From Parcubacteria group bacterium CG1_02_58_44 (GTDB taxonomy: Bacteria > Patescibacteriota > Patescibacteriia > SG8-24), in the NCBI GenBank assembly GCA_001872545.1, contig MNWN01000003.1, positions 1 to 46,615 on the forward strand: 46,615 bases of DNA, read 5' to 3'. Made by a program: the position numbers and the translations under genes. The notes below the pieces were generated by a model. It did not search any database. It worked only from the letters and a program-made list of their open reading frames with translations, and was not told the origin of the DNA. This document shows, piece after piece, positions 27,628 to 37,638 of the stretch. Positions within the stretch are counted from its first letter, which is position 1; every line of letters starts with the position of its first letter.

Positions 27628-28212
27628 ATGTTCTTGCTGGCAGCGGCGGCGGCAGCAGTCGAGACCGGACCGGGACCGGGACTGGTCAAGGCAGTCGACG
27701 GATTGGTCGGATACGTATCGTCGGTCGATTGGGCGACACCGACCTGGGACCTTTTCATCGTCATCTTCTTTATTGTGACGGTGTTTCTCTACGGCATGTC
27801 CCTTGGACGCGACCGCATCATCGTCATTTTGGTCTCTATCTACATGGCACTGGCGGTGGTGTCGAACATTCCGGTCGTAAGTTCGGCCGGCGGTTCGGCC
27901 AATGTCCTGGTCGGCAACCTTTTCGTACTTAAGGTCACGTCTTTTCTCGGACTGTTCGTCCTGCTGTTCTTTCTGCTGTCGCGTTCGGCATTGATGCGCA
28001 CCTTCGGCAACATGGCCAACGGTTCCTGGTTCCAGGTTTTCCTGTTTTCTATTTTCCACGTCGGACTGCTGGTCAGCATTACACTGTCGTTCCTGCCGCC
28101 GGATGCAGTCGGACATCTGGCGCCGATCACCCGGACGATTTTCGCCTCCGACTGGGCTAAGTTCGCCTGGATCGTGGCGCCAGTCGCCAGCATGATGGTA
28201 CTGAAGGCTTGA
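27628..28212 (+). CDS. Polytopic membrane protein (hypothetical)
   Basis: Multiple hydrophobic segments: WDLFIVIFFIVTVFLYGMSLG, FLGLFVLLFFLLSRSALM, FSIFHVGLLVSITLSFLP. Confidence 0.65.
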   Translation: MFLLAAAAAAVETGPGPGLVKAVDGLVGYVSSVDWATPTWDLFIVIFFIVTVFLYGMSLGRDRIIVILVSIYMALAVVSNIPVVSSAGGSANVLVGNLFVLKVTSFLGLFVLLFFLLSRSALMRTFGNMANGSWFQVFLFSIFHVGLLVSITLSFLPPDAVGHLAPITRTIFASDWAKFAWIVAPVASMMVLKA

Positions 28213-28274
28213 CCTTAGCTCGGTAATGTGATAGTCCTTCCTTCAAGGAGGACTTTCTTTATGGAAAGAAACGA

Positions 28275-29088
28275 ATGAGACTTTTTTCTCACGAGACATT
28301 CAAAGAGACTGACTGATGAAGACCGAGAGTCATCGGAGTTTGTCGGTATCTCCGAGAGTGGCGTCGAGCTGGCGGGGGAGAGGGCCAAGGACATCCTGGC
28401 CCTGTTGGACAGAGCAGAGGAAGAGACCGTCATGTTTCTCGGCGGCAGCTCGGACATCAGACGAACCGCCTCGACTGCCTTGGCTTACGGCGATGAGATC
28501 AGGCGGCTCCTTGAGGAATTGGGACGGCACGATGTCGTAGTTGTGCTGCCCAGCGACATATCGGGGATTTCCAGTGCGATCGGAATGAGGGAGTACCTGC
28601 TTGAATTGGCTGCGTCCAATCCGGGCAAAAAGCTGGTCGTGGATCTGCCTTTGTTCACCAAGGAGCTTTCCTATCGCGGTTCCTTTCAGACTAGAGACGG
28701 AGAATCGACGCCGTACTGGAACGATTGGCTGAAGCGGACCGGCGGTGATGTCGAAGACTGGTTCGAGAACTGGAACCGAGATTCGAAACTCATGGGTCCC
28801 GATCCGAACAAGGTCGCCGAGATGCAGCTTCACGGAATAGGGAGACTGCGGCGGCTTGCGAGCCAATGTTTTCCTGACGGTCGGCCCTTACTTATCGGGG
28901 CGGTCGGTCACAGTCTGACCTTGGATGCTCTGGCGGTTTTTCTCGCCAACGGCGGTGAGGTTACTGTCGATGCGTTCAGGGAATTGGGTGGATTGTTGAT
29001 CGGCGAGACACAGATGATTTCCGTGACTGTTGGTCAGGACGGGAAACAAGTCTTCAGGTACGGAGACGTCGAGATGCCTCTAGAGTAG
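28275..29088 (+). CDS. Histidine phosphatase superfamily-like protein, N-terminal 1-nt frameshift
   Basis: Frame of 28405 ORF extends upstream as ...FLTRHSKRLTDEDRESSEFVGISESGVELAGERAKDI...FLGGSSDIRRTASTA; ATG 28275 joins only if the T6 run 28282-28287 is T5. Confidence 0.6.
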
Positions 29089-29109
29089 AAAGGAAATGAA
29101 GGACTGTAA

Positions 29110-29139
29110 GGTCTCGGGTTAGCCTGAGACCTTTTTTTT
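29110..29139 (+). terminator. Intrinsic terminator
   Basis: GGTCTCGGGTTAGCCTGAGACC-TTTTTTTT. Confidence 0.8.
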
Positions 29140-29147
29140 CGCAGAAT

Positions 29148-29174
29148 CACGGGCATGAGTCAGGGGAGTGTTAT
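29148..29174 (+). mobile_element. Degenerate solo IS200/IS605-like right end
   Basis: CACGGGCATGAGTCAGGGGAGTGTTAT, 23/27 match to 10741-10767. Confidence 0.35.
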
Positions 29175-29297
29175 TTTTCGCCTTAAAATTCATTTTTTGA
29201 ATCGTTTTAGCCTTATTTTTTGGAAAAAGACGATCCGACAGGTCTTTCCCGCCGACAATCAAGGTGTTAGCATGACTTCGTTCACCCTGAACCAACT

Positions 29298-30731
29298 ATG
29301 CTTAAACTTTTCGACTCCTACACCAAGAAGAAGCGTGCCTTCCGTCCGTTACGTAAGGGCAAGGTCACGTTCTACGGCTGCGGACCGACTGTCTACAGCA
29401 GCGTGCACATCGGGAATCTAAGGACCTTCCTTTTCTATGATCTGCTGCGGCGTCTTTTCGAGTTCTCCAAGCTGGAGGTGACGCAGGTGATGAACATCAC
29501 CGATGTCGGGCACATGATGGCTGACGCCGACGAGGGCGAGGACAAGATGGAGGTCTCAGCCAAGGAAAGCGGCCAGTCGCCGCAGGAGGTGGCGGAGTTC
29601 TATGCTCGCCAGTTCTTCCGTGATATTGATCGGCTGAACTTTCGGCGCGCCGACGTCTATCCGAAGGCCAGCGAGCACGTCACCGAAATGATCCGGCTGA
29701 TCGGCCGTCTGCTCGACAGGGGCCATGCCTACAAAGTCAGGCACGGCGACGGCGGAACGAGCGTCTATTTTGACGTCTCGACCTTTCCCGACTACGGCAA
29801 GCTGTCGGGCAACAGGTTGGACGACCTGAATCCGGGAGCCAGGATCGAGGTCCGGGACGAGAAGCGGCATCCGGCCGACTTCTCCCTCTGGATACACAAT
29901 CCCAAGCACTTGATGCAGTGGGAGGCGCCATGGGGCAGCGGTTATCCGGGTTGGCACATTGAGTGTTCGGCCATGGCCATCAAGTACCTGGGCGAGACCA
30001 TCGACGTTCATGCCGGAGGTGAGGATAACAAGTTTCCCCATCACGAATGTGAGATCGCCCAGTCGGAGTGTGCGACTGGACATGAGTTTTCCCGCTATTG
30101 GCTGCATGTGACTCATCTGCTGGTCGACGGGGAGAAGATGTCTAAGTCCAAGGGCAAATTTTTTACGCTGGACGACCTGCTGGAGAAGGGGTTTTCGGCT
30201 AGGGCAGTCCGCTATCTGTTGTTGTCATCGCACTATCGTCAGACACTGAACTTCACCATGCATGGTTTGGATTCGGCTACGGCGACCTTAGACCGACTGG
30301 ACAGCTTCGCCGATACGCTGAACCGTCATTCGGGAAATGGGAAGGGCGTGCGTGTCAACCCGGCGGTCGCGGCCAGGAAGGGGTTCGTCGCCGCATTGAA
30401 CGATGACCTGAACGTCCCGAACGCCCTGGCGGTGCTGTTCGACTACGTGCGCGAGGCCAACGAACGGATGGCTAAAGACGAACTCACTGTCAGTGAGCGT
30501 TCCGACGCCGACCGGCTGATGAAGACGGTAGGTCAGCTGTTGGGATTCACCTTCGGCCGAACGGTCGGCGATGATGACGTTTCGTCTAGCGTCAAAGCGC
30601 TGGTCGAGAAGCGCGAACAGGCCAGAAAGGAGAAGGCCTTTTCTGAGGCCGATCGCATCCGTCTCGAACTGCTCGACAGGGGCTACGAGATCGAGGACAC
30701 TTCCGACGGTCCGGTCATCAAGAGGAAGTAG
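29298..30731 (+). CDS. cysS: Cysteinyl-tRNA synthetase
   Basis: VTFYGCGPTVYSSVHIGNLRTFLFYD; GYPGWHIECSAMA; DVHAGGEDNKFPHHECEIAQSE; KMSKSKG. Confidence 0.98.
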   Translation: MLKLFDSYTKKKRAFRPLRKGKVTFYGCGPTVYSSVHIGNLRTFLFYDLLRRLFEFSKLEVTQVMNITDVGHMMADADEGEDKMEVSAKESGQSPQEVAEFYARQFFRDIDRLNFRRADVYPKASEHVTEMIRLIGRLLDRGHAYKVRHGDGGTSVYFDVSTFPDYGKLSGNRLDDLNPGARIEVRDEKRHPADFSLWIHNPKHLMQWEAPWGSGYPGWHIECSAMAIKYLGETIDVHAGGEDNKFPHHECEIAQSECATGHEFSRYWLHVTHLLVDGEKMSKSKGKFFTLDDLLEKGFSARAVRYLLLSSHYRQTLNFTMHGLDSATATLDRLDSFADTLNRHSGNGKGVRVNPAVAARKGFVAALNDDLNVPNALAVLFDYVREANERMAKDELTVSERSDADRLMKTVGQLLGFTFGRTVGDDDVSSSVKALVEKREQARKEKAFSEADRIRLELLDRGYEIEDTSDGPVIKRK

Positions 30732-30810
30732 TCAGTACATCGGACCGTAACCAAAAGCCCGCGTCGAGAATGCGGGCTTTCGTCTTTTCTTGTCTATAAT
30801 TCGGCTCTTG

Positions 30811-31779
30811 TTAGAGCCAACGTTTCCACTTCAGGAAAGTGAACGTTCCGGCCATTGTGGTCAGAACGAAACCGAGCATGATCCAGAAGTCGTACTGATG
30901 GCCCCGGATCGGCATGGAGTCGACGTCCATGGAGAAGATCGCGGCGACCAGAGTGGTCGGAAATATGATGAGCGCCAGGGCCGCCAGGCGCTGTGAGGCC
31001 TGGCTGGCGTTGTGCGTGATCAGCGAGGTATGCGAATCGTAGACTGCCTCGATAGTATCCTTGTCGTTCTCCAGGTAGTCCCAGATTTCCTTGGTATGGC
31101 CGATCAGGTCGTCGAAACGCAGGTCCATACCGCGCAGGTCGAGCAGCTTTCCGGATCGGTCGATGAACTTGCGGAGAACCGTCTTGTGTCCCTGCATGGA
31201 CTGTCGGCACTGGACGATGTTGCTTTTGATGCGCAGGATCTTCCGGGCCGTCTCGTGTCCGTACTCGTTGAAGATTTCGCGTTCGGCCAGCAGGATGTCG
31301 TTTGACAGCTGAGTCAGCAGCGGAAAGACCGAGATCATCAGCTCGTGCGTCAGGTGGAAGAGCAGCTCCGGCGAGGTCCGTCCCAGGTGGTTCAGGGCAG
31401 TCTTGTCTCCGTTCAGGCACTCCTCGGCCAGCTTCGTGAGTTGCGGCATCTTTTCTGCCTGGCTGGTCACGACGAAGTCCGGGCCGACGAAGAAGTCCAC
31501 CTCGACCGGCATGATCGTACGGGTTCGGCTGTCGTAGACCGGAAAAATCAGGACCATGAACAGGTAGTCCTTACGCTCCAGCAGCTTGGGACGTTGGAAT
31601 GGCGGCAGGCAATCCTGAAGGTCGATGTCCAACAAGAATGGAAAGCGCTTCTGCAGTGACTGCATCGCGCTGGTGGTGGGGCGAAAGACGTTGACCCAGG
31701 TGATCCCGCCCTTGTTTTCCACCACCTGCATGCTCCTCTGCGGCAGCGTGATTGCTGATTTCTTTTTTGGTCTCGTCAT
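30811..31779 (-). CDS. corA: CorA-like Mg2+/metal transporter with altered pore motif
   Basis: MPVEVDFFVGPDFVVTSQ; DLIGHTKEIWDYLENDKDTIEAVYDSHTSLI...; two C-terminal TMs; motif IFSMDV where GMN is expected. Confidence 0.85.
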   Translation of the reverse strand: MTRPKKKSAITLPQRSMQVVENKGGITWVNVFRPTTSAMQSLQKRFPFLLDIDLQDCLPPFQRPKLLERKDYLFMVLIFPVYDSRTRTIMPVEVDFFVGPDFVVTSQAEKMPQLTKLAEECLNGDKTALNHLGRTSPELLFHLTHELMISVFPLLTQLSNDILLAEREIFNEYGHETARKILRIKSNIVQCRQSMQGHKTVLRKFIDRSGKLLDLRGMDLRFDDLIGHTKEIWDYLENDKDTIEAVYDSHTSLITHNASQASQRLAALALIIFPTTLVAAIFSMDVDSMPIRGHQYDFWIMLGFVLTTMAGTFTFLKWKRWL

Positions 31780-31999
31780 GCCTGTGATTATATCACAAGT
31801 TGATCAAGGTTCGGATGCGTGTGAAGTTCATCTTCGATCCAGCACCGTCAGGCCGCACAATACGGACTGTGCCGCAGGCCTTGGTCCGATGCAACCGTCT
31901 GTCTGATTCAGACGTTTGTTGCTAATATGAGTCTTATTCGAGTGTTCGGCCGTCGTCCTCAAAGTACAAAAACAATTTAGCCTGATCATTCTTTTCAAT

Positions 32000-32707
32000 A
32001 TGAAAAGAATTTTAGTCGCCAGTCTGATTACCTTTCTGCTGGCAGTCGTCGTTTCGTTTAGCTCGGCGCTTTTGTTGATCGATAGGCGGTTTGAGGCTCT
32101 GGAAGGTAGGTTGCATCTGCTGGAGTTGAGTAAGGTAAATGCAGAGGTAGAGTCTGAAGAACCGTTCGTCGATTCAATCATTCCGATGCAGGAGGAACAG
32201 GAAGAAGAGATTCCGGTTGTCGGTCCGTTGACCAGTCAGCAGATCGACGCCGCACTTTCGGCCATCGTCAGCGATCCGATCTGGACCATGAGATCTGATG
32301 TGCAGGTTGACGAGTCAGGGGGCCGTTTTGTCGAACAGGTCGTAGATAACGGGGATGGACCGGACAAGGTCTGGCGGGTGAAGGTCGAGACTTTTGGACG
32401 GGACGAACTGGAACAGCTGGGTGTCGGCAACGTGTTCGATCTCGTGACTAAGACTTGCGGCAGCGTAGGCACAAGGCTGATTTCTGTAGGAGACAAGACG
32501 GCCTGCATCTTGACTAGCCGTAACGATACGACCGGAACTTATGAGGAAAACTATTTCATCGCGATAGGCGACTCTCAGTCCGTTCAGATTTACGGCTCCG
32601 AGTGGACCAGAATAGTGGATTCTGATTTTTATCAGAAGTCAGTGGTCAATCCTCGTTCCTTGGTCGATGTCGTGATTAGGGTCTTTGGTCAGGTGATGAG
32701 TCAGTGA
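32000..32707 (+). CDS. Membrane-anchored hypothetical protein
   Basis: MKRILVASLITFLLAVVVSFSSALLLID signal/TM then soluble domain. Confidence 0.6.
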   Translation: MKRILVASLITFLLAVVVSFSSALLLIDRRFEALEGRLHLLELSKVNAEVESEEPFVDSIIPMQEEQEEEIPVVGPLTSQQIDAALSAIVSDPIWTMRSDVQVDESGGRFVEQVVDNGDGPDKVWRVKVETFGRDELEQLGVGNVFDLVTKTCGSVGTRLISVGDKTACILTSRNDTTGTYEENYFIAIGDSQSVQIYGSEWTRIVDSDFYQKSVVNPRSLVDVVIRVFGQVMSQ

Positions 32708-32833
32708 TCTTGTCTGTAGGCAAAAAGTCCGAACAGTCGTCGATCGCCCTGTCCGTTTCGGTCAGGGCGGTTTGATCCTAGGCAGGACAGGCACTGTCGG
32801 GTCACGTCTTCGGTAGGTAAATCGCGTTTTTCA

Positions 32834-33394
32834 ATGAATGTACGGCCGTTCCCCCAAAGCTTTTTTGACCGACCGACGCTCGACGTCGCACGGGAGCTTT
32901 TGGGTGCGCGGCTGGCGATCCGCGACGCGACCGGCCGGATCCGCCGGCAGGCCATCGTCGAAGTCGAGGCCTACGACGGCCCGGACGATCTCGCTTCCCA
33001 TGCTTCCCGCGGTCCGACCGAGAGGAACGCGCCTATGTTCGGTCCTCCCGGACATTGGTACGTCTACCTTTGTTATGGCATGCATTGGATGCTGAACGTA
33101 GTGACCGGTCCGGTCGGCTATCCGGCTGCGGTGCTGATCAGGGGACTTGAGGACATCTCCGGTCCGGCTCGCCTGACCAGACAGCTGGGTATCGACCGGC
33201 GATTCGATTCCTTGGTTGCCAACCGGCACGTCGGACTCTGGATCGAGGCCGGTCCAGCGGTACCTGACGCGGAGACACAGCGTCTGCCCCGCATCGGTGT
33301 CGACTACGCTGGCGATTGGGCCGCTCGTCCGTATCGTCTCGTCGTGTCGTCTCGAACCGTCGAAAAAATGGGCAAAAAGACGCATAAAGCTTAG
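32834..33394 (+). CDS. 3-methyladenine DNA glycosylase (MPG/AAG family)
   Basis: ARELLGARLAIRD...RQAIVEVEAYDGPDDLASHASRGPTERNAPMFGPPGHWYVYLCYGMHWMLNVVT. Confidence 0.95.
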   Translation: MNVRPFPQSFFDRPTLDVARELLGARLAIRDATGRIRRQAIVEVEAYDGPDDLASHASRGPTERNAPMFGPPGHWYVYLCYGMHWMLNVVTGPVGYPAAVLIRGLEDISGPARLTRQLGIDRRFDSLVANRHVGLWIEAGPAVPDAETQRLPRIGVDYAGDWAARPYRLVVSSRTVEKMGKKTHKA

Positions 33395-33494
33395 AATAAG
33401 GATTGACTTGATTTGTGAGTGGCACTTGAGCGGTTGCGGCCCTCCCCATGACTTTTAATTCCCGTTTCCAAGTCAGGAAAGTAAATTACGTTTT

Positions 33495-33755
33495 ATGGAA
33501 GAAAATATTATAGAAATGCCCACCATGGCCACTAACCTGCTTTTCGCCATTCCGTTCATTTTTGCCATGATCGTTCTGGTCGCGGGTATCGTGATTCTGA
33601 ACGGTGTCGCCCTCTGGAAGGCGGCCCGAAACGGGTCCAAGGGGTGGTTCATCGCCTTGCTCCTGACCAATACCATAATTCTGGAGATCCTCTACGTCTT
33701 CGTCTTCAGCAAGTCCGAGGAGACAAGTCGGCTGGTCGACGGTTCCGGCAAGTAA
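33495..33755 (+). CDS. DUF5652-like small membrane protein
   Basis: ALWKAARNGSKGWFIALLLTNTIILEILYVFVFSK. Confidence 0.7.
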   Translation: MEENIIEMPTMATNLLFAIPFIFAMIVLVAGIVILNGVALWKAARNGSKGWFIALLLTNTIILEILYVFVFSKSEETSRLVDGSGK

Positions 33756-33807
33756 CTCCAGCCGTAGGCATCGTCCGTTTCTGATCGTCTTTACCTTGAG
33801 CGCATTT

Positions 33808-34764
33808 ATGGAACTCCTCCTCTTTATATTCCTGGTCGTCATCGGGTTCGTCCTGCTGGTCAAGGGTGCAGACATGTTGGTTTCCGGCGCCTCGTCGCTG
33901 GCCGGAAAGTTGGGCATCTCGACCTTGGTTGTCGGACTGACCGTGGTCGCTCTGGGTACGTCCATGCCGGAACTGGTGGTCAACGTCTATGCGGCTCTGA
34001 CTGGGGTGTCGGACATCGCCATCGGCAACATTGTTGGCAGCAATATCGCCAACATCGCCCTGATTCTCGGACTGTCGGCGGCGCCCTATCCGCTCCATGT
34101 TCAGCGTTCGACCGTCTGGAAGGAGATTCCGTTCGCATTGATGGCAGTTGCCTTGGTGGCCATCATGTCCAGCGACGTTGTCCTGAACGGGATGGTCTCG
34201 AACGTCATCAGCCGCAGCGACGGTTTAATTCTGCTGGCCTTCGCCGTCATCTTTTTCTATTACATTCTGGGAATGGTGCGGAGCGGCAACTCTCCGGTCA
34301 TCGACGGTTCCTCGTCTTCTTCGGCGAGATTGGTCTTTTTCGTGGTCGTCGGCATCGGCCTTTTGGTCGTCGGCGGAAAGCTGGCCGTCGACGGTGCCGT
34401 GGGCATCGCCGCTGCGGCCGGACTCTCCGAGCGGGTCATCGGTCTGACTATCGTGGCCATCGGGACGTCGTTGCCGGAGTTGGTTACGTCCTTGGTCGCC
34501 GCCTACCGAAAACAGCCGGACCTGTCCGTCGGCAATATCGTCGGATCGAACATTCTCAATATCTTTTTGGTCCTCGGATTGAGTTCGGCTATCCGACCCC
34601 TGCCGTTTCAGGGCGAGTCGTTCGTCGACGTCGGGGTGTTGGTCATGCTGACTTTGATGCTGTTTACCTTCATGTTTCTTGGTAGACGCCACGTGCTGGA
34701 GCGCTGGCAGGGGATCGGGTTCGTGGTCATCTACGTGGCCTTTACGGTTCACCTGTTTTTCTGA
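33808..34764 (+). CDS. Calcium/sodium antiporter (CaCA, YrbG-like)
   Basis: Two alpha-repeats: VALGTSMPELVVNVYAALTGVSDIAIGNIVGSNIANI and VAIGTSLPELVTSLVAAYRKQPDLSVGNIVGSNILNI. Confidence 0.95.
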   Translation: MELLLFIFLVVIGFVLLVKGADMLVSGASSLAGKLGISTLVVGLTVVALGTSMPELVVNVYAALTGVSDIAIGNIVGSNIANIALILGLSAAPYPLHVQRSTVWKEIPFALMAVALVAIMSSDVVLNGMVSNVISRSDGLILLAFAVIFFYYILGMVRSGNSPVIDGSSSSSARLVFFVVVGIGLLVVGGKLAVDGAVGIAAAAGLSERVIGLTIVAIGTSLPELVTSLVAAYRKQPDLSVGNIVGSNILNIFLVLGLSSAIRPLPFQGESFVDVGVLVMLTLMLFTFMFLGRRHVLERWQGIGFVVIYVAFTVHLFF

Positions 34765-34775
34765 ATCCGTAGAAC

Positions 34776-37514
34776 ATGTCTGACTTTTCCGTCAAAGACC
34801 CTCATGCTCAGCCGGCCGACGAAGTGGTCAGTCAGCTCTCGGTCGATCCCGTTCACGGCCTGACTCTTGAGGAAGCGGCGTTGCGACTGGCGGAGTGCGG
34901 ACCCAACGAGTTGCCCAAGCCCAAGAAGCGCAGCCCACTGCTGCTCTTTTTCGGTCAGTTCAACAATCGGCTGATCTACATACTGTTGGCGGCGACGGTC
35001 ATTTCCTTTCTGTCCGGGCAGCGCAACGACGCCTACGGAATCCTGCTGGCCGTGCTGGTCAACGCGGTATTCGGGTTCTGGCAGGAACGCAAGGCCGAGG
35101 TGGCGATCGAGCAGCTGCAGGCCATGATAGTTCCGGAGTCGACCGTGCTGCGCGACGGGAACGTCTGCCGTCTGCGTTCGGCCGAGATAGTTCCCGGAGA
35201 CATACTCCTGCTCCAGGAAGGAGATCGCATTCCGGCCGACGGTCGACTGGTCTCGTCGAAGGATCTCCGGACCGACGAGTCGTCGCTGACCGGCGAATCC
35301 GGTTCGGTACGCAAGGGGCCGGAGTCGGTCGGTGCCGCGGTCGGTCGGTCGGACATGACCGACATGGTTTGGATGGGTACGTCCGTCGTGGCCGGAACGG
35401 TTCGGGCGGTGGTGACGGCTACCGGCACGCGGACCGCCTTCGGAGGCATCGCCGTTTCACTGTCGTCCATCAGGGAAGAACCGTCTCCTCTTCAAAAGAG
35501 GATCGATCGGCTGGGCCAGAAGCTGGGACTGGCCTCGGTCGTCTTGGCCGGCGTGGTGTTTATGTTCGGTTGGCTGGATGGCTTCTCCCTCCAGGAGATG
35601 TTCTTCTTCTCTGTGGCGTTGGTGGTGTCGATCATTCCGGAAGGGCTGCCGGCCGTGCTGGCCGTGGTGCTGGCGATCGGCGTACAGAGGATGGCCAAGC
35701 GCAATGCCATCATCCGTCACGTACCTTCGGTCGAGACCTTGGGGGTGACGGACGTGATCTGTACGGACAAGACCGGGACGCTGACCGAGAACAAGATGAC
35801 CGTCCGTCAGCTGCATGTCGACGGACGTGACTGGTCTGTGACCGGCGAGGGCTGGAAGCCGGAGGGCGCCTTCATGATCGGCGGCAGGAAGGTCCATCCG
35901 GCCGAAATGCCGACCCTGAATCGGCTGCTGAAGGCGGGAGTGACCTGCAACCATGCGTTCCTGACCGTCAAGGACGGACGTCCCGACGTCATCGGCGATC
36001 CGACAGAGGCCGCACTGGTCGTGATGGGCGCCAAGGCCGGATTCGATCGGCAGGAGCTGCTGGCCGAATTTAAGCTGGTCGACGAGATTCCGTTCAGCTC
36101 GACGCGCCGCTATCAGGCCCGTCTGGTCGAGAGCCGCAGTCTGGACGGGGTGAGGAAACGTCAGCTGTTCGTCGTCGGGGCCTTTGAGACGCTCAGGTCC
36201 AGGAGCGTCAGCGTCGGCAGTGATGGGGGTCCGCTGTCGTTGGCCGAGGCGGAGGATGATCTGGACGCGGCCGTCGACCGGTTGGGCGAGCGGGCCATGC
36301 GCGTCTTGGCCGTCGCCTGCCGGGCGGTTTCCGCGGATGAGCCGTCATCCATCGGCGACGCCGACGTATACGGACTGGAGCTGCTGGGATTGGTGGGGAT
36401 GGTCGATCCGCCTCGGGTCGGCGTGGCCGAGGCGATCGCCAAGTGCCGACGGGCCGGAGTGCGGGTCATGATGGCCACCGGCGACCACAAGGCCACGGCC
36501 CTGGCCATCGCCCGTCAGGTGGGAATCATCGACGGGGACTGTTCCGTCGGAGGTCCGCGCGGAGTGTTCACCGATCAGGAAGTGGCGACCATGTCAGATG
36601 ACCAGTTCGATTTGGTTTTGGGCAGTGCGTCCGTGTTCGCCCGCGTCTCGCCGGAGACCAAGTTGAGGATCGTCGAACGGCTGGAGCTGGCGGGACACGT
36701 GGTGGCCATGACCGGCGACGGGGTCAATGACGCTCCGGCCCTCAAGCGCGCGTCGATCGGCGTTTCCATGGGCATCGGCGGCACCGACGTGTCCAAGGGG
36801 GTGTCGGACATGGTCTTAGCCGACGACAACTTTATTTCTATCGTAAGTGCCGTCGAGGAGGGCCGTATAATTTTTCGCAACGTGAAGCAGACGGTCGGCT
36901 ACCTGTTCATGACCAATATCGGGGAGGCAGTGACCGTGCTGGTCAGCTTGATCGCTCATTTTCCGTTGCCGCTGCTGCCGGCGCAGATACTCTGGATGAA
37001 TCTGGTCACCGACGGACTGCCTGGCGTGGCCCTGGCCACTGAACGACGGGCCAAGGACGTGCTCGACCGATCGCCGCACAGTCGCGAGGCGCCGATCCTG
37101 ACCCGTCGGGTTCTGTTCCTGACCGTGATCACCGCCGCTCTGATGTGTCTGGGCACGCTGGGGCTGTTCAGCTGGGCCCTGCGGTCGGGTGACTTGTCCT
37201 ATGCTCGGACGGTCGCTTTTACCTCCATGGTCGTCTTCCAGCTATGTAACGTCTTCAGTATGCGGTCGATCAGGACATCCATCTTTAGGCTGGGGTTCCT
37301 GTCGAACGGCTATGTCTTTTTGGCTGTGGTCGCGTCGATGCTGATGCAAGTCGCCGTGCTGTACCTGCCGCCGCTGCAGCGCATCTTCCGGACCGTGCCA
37401 TTGGGCTTAGTCGATTGGGCGGCCATTGTCGTCGTATCCAGTTCGGTCTTCTTTGCCGTTGAGATCTACAAATGGTTCCTTCGCAGGAAAGCCCTGTCGG
37501 ACGGTCGAACCTGA
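34776..37514 (+). CDS. Cation-transporting P-type ATPase (P2 type)
   Basis: TDESSLTGESGSV, ICTDKTGTLTENKMTV, VAMTGDGVNDAPALKRASIGVSMG. Confidence 0.98.
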   Translation: MSDFSVKDPHAQPADEVVSQLSVDPVHGLTLEEAALRLAECGPNELPKPKKRSPLLLFFGQFNNRLIYILLAATVISFLSGQRNDAYGILLAVLVNAVFGFWQERKAEVAIEQLQAMIVPESTVLRDGNVCRLRSAEIVPGDILLLQEGDRIPADGRLVSSKDLRTDESSLTGESGSVRKGPESVGAAVGRSDMTDMVWMGTSVVAGTVRAVVTATGTRTAFGGIAVSLSSIREEPSPLQKRIDRLGQKLGLASVVLAGVVFMFGWLDGFSLQEMFFFSVALVVSIIPEGLPAVLAVVLAIGVQRMAKRNAIIRHVPSVETLGVTDVICTDKTGTLTENKMTVRQLHVDGRDWSVTGEGWKPEGAFMIGGRKVHPAEMPTLNRLLKAGVTCNHAFLTVKDGRPDVIGDPTEAALVVMGAKAGFDRQELLAEFKLVDEIPFSSTRRYQARLVESRSLDGVRKRQLFVVGAFETLRSRSVSVGSDGGPLSLAEAEDDLDAAVDRLGERAMRVLAVACRAVSADEPSSIGDADVYGLELLGLVGMVDPPRVGVAEAIAKCRRAGVRVMMATGDHKATALAIARQVGIIDGDCSVGGPRGVFTDQEVATMSDDQFDLVLGSASVFARVSPETKLRIVERLELAGHVVAMTGDGVNDAPALKRASIGVSMGIGGTDVSKGVSDMVLADDNFISIVSAVEEGRIIFRNVKQTVGYLFMTNIGEAVTVLVSLIAHFPLPLLPAQILWMNLVTDGLPGVALATERRAKDVLDRSPHSREAPILTRRVLFLTVITAALMCLGTLGLFSWALRSGDLSYARTVAFTSMVVFQLCNVFSMRSIRTSIFRLGFLSNGYVFLAVVASMLMQVAVLYLPPLQRIFRTVPLGLVDWAAIVVVSSSVFFAVEIYKWFLRRKALSDGRT

Positions 37515-37638
37515 TGACCTCGTCTGCCGTGCCGTTTCGGCTTTCCTGTATGGGCGGTTGATCTAGCGTTGACTGTCGGACTGGAATACCTCGTAATTTA
37601 GTGTCTTGCTGTCAAGACAGCAGTAACGGAGGAAAAAC

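Noticed and set aside
28261-28290. In-frame TGA as recoded codon (code 25 or selenocysteine)
   Set aside because: TGA is clearly used as a normal stop elsewhere (for example 8575, 5891, 4-nt overlaps); a T6 indel explains the locus more simply.
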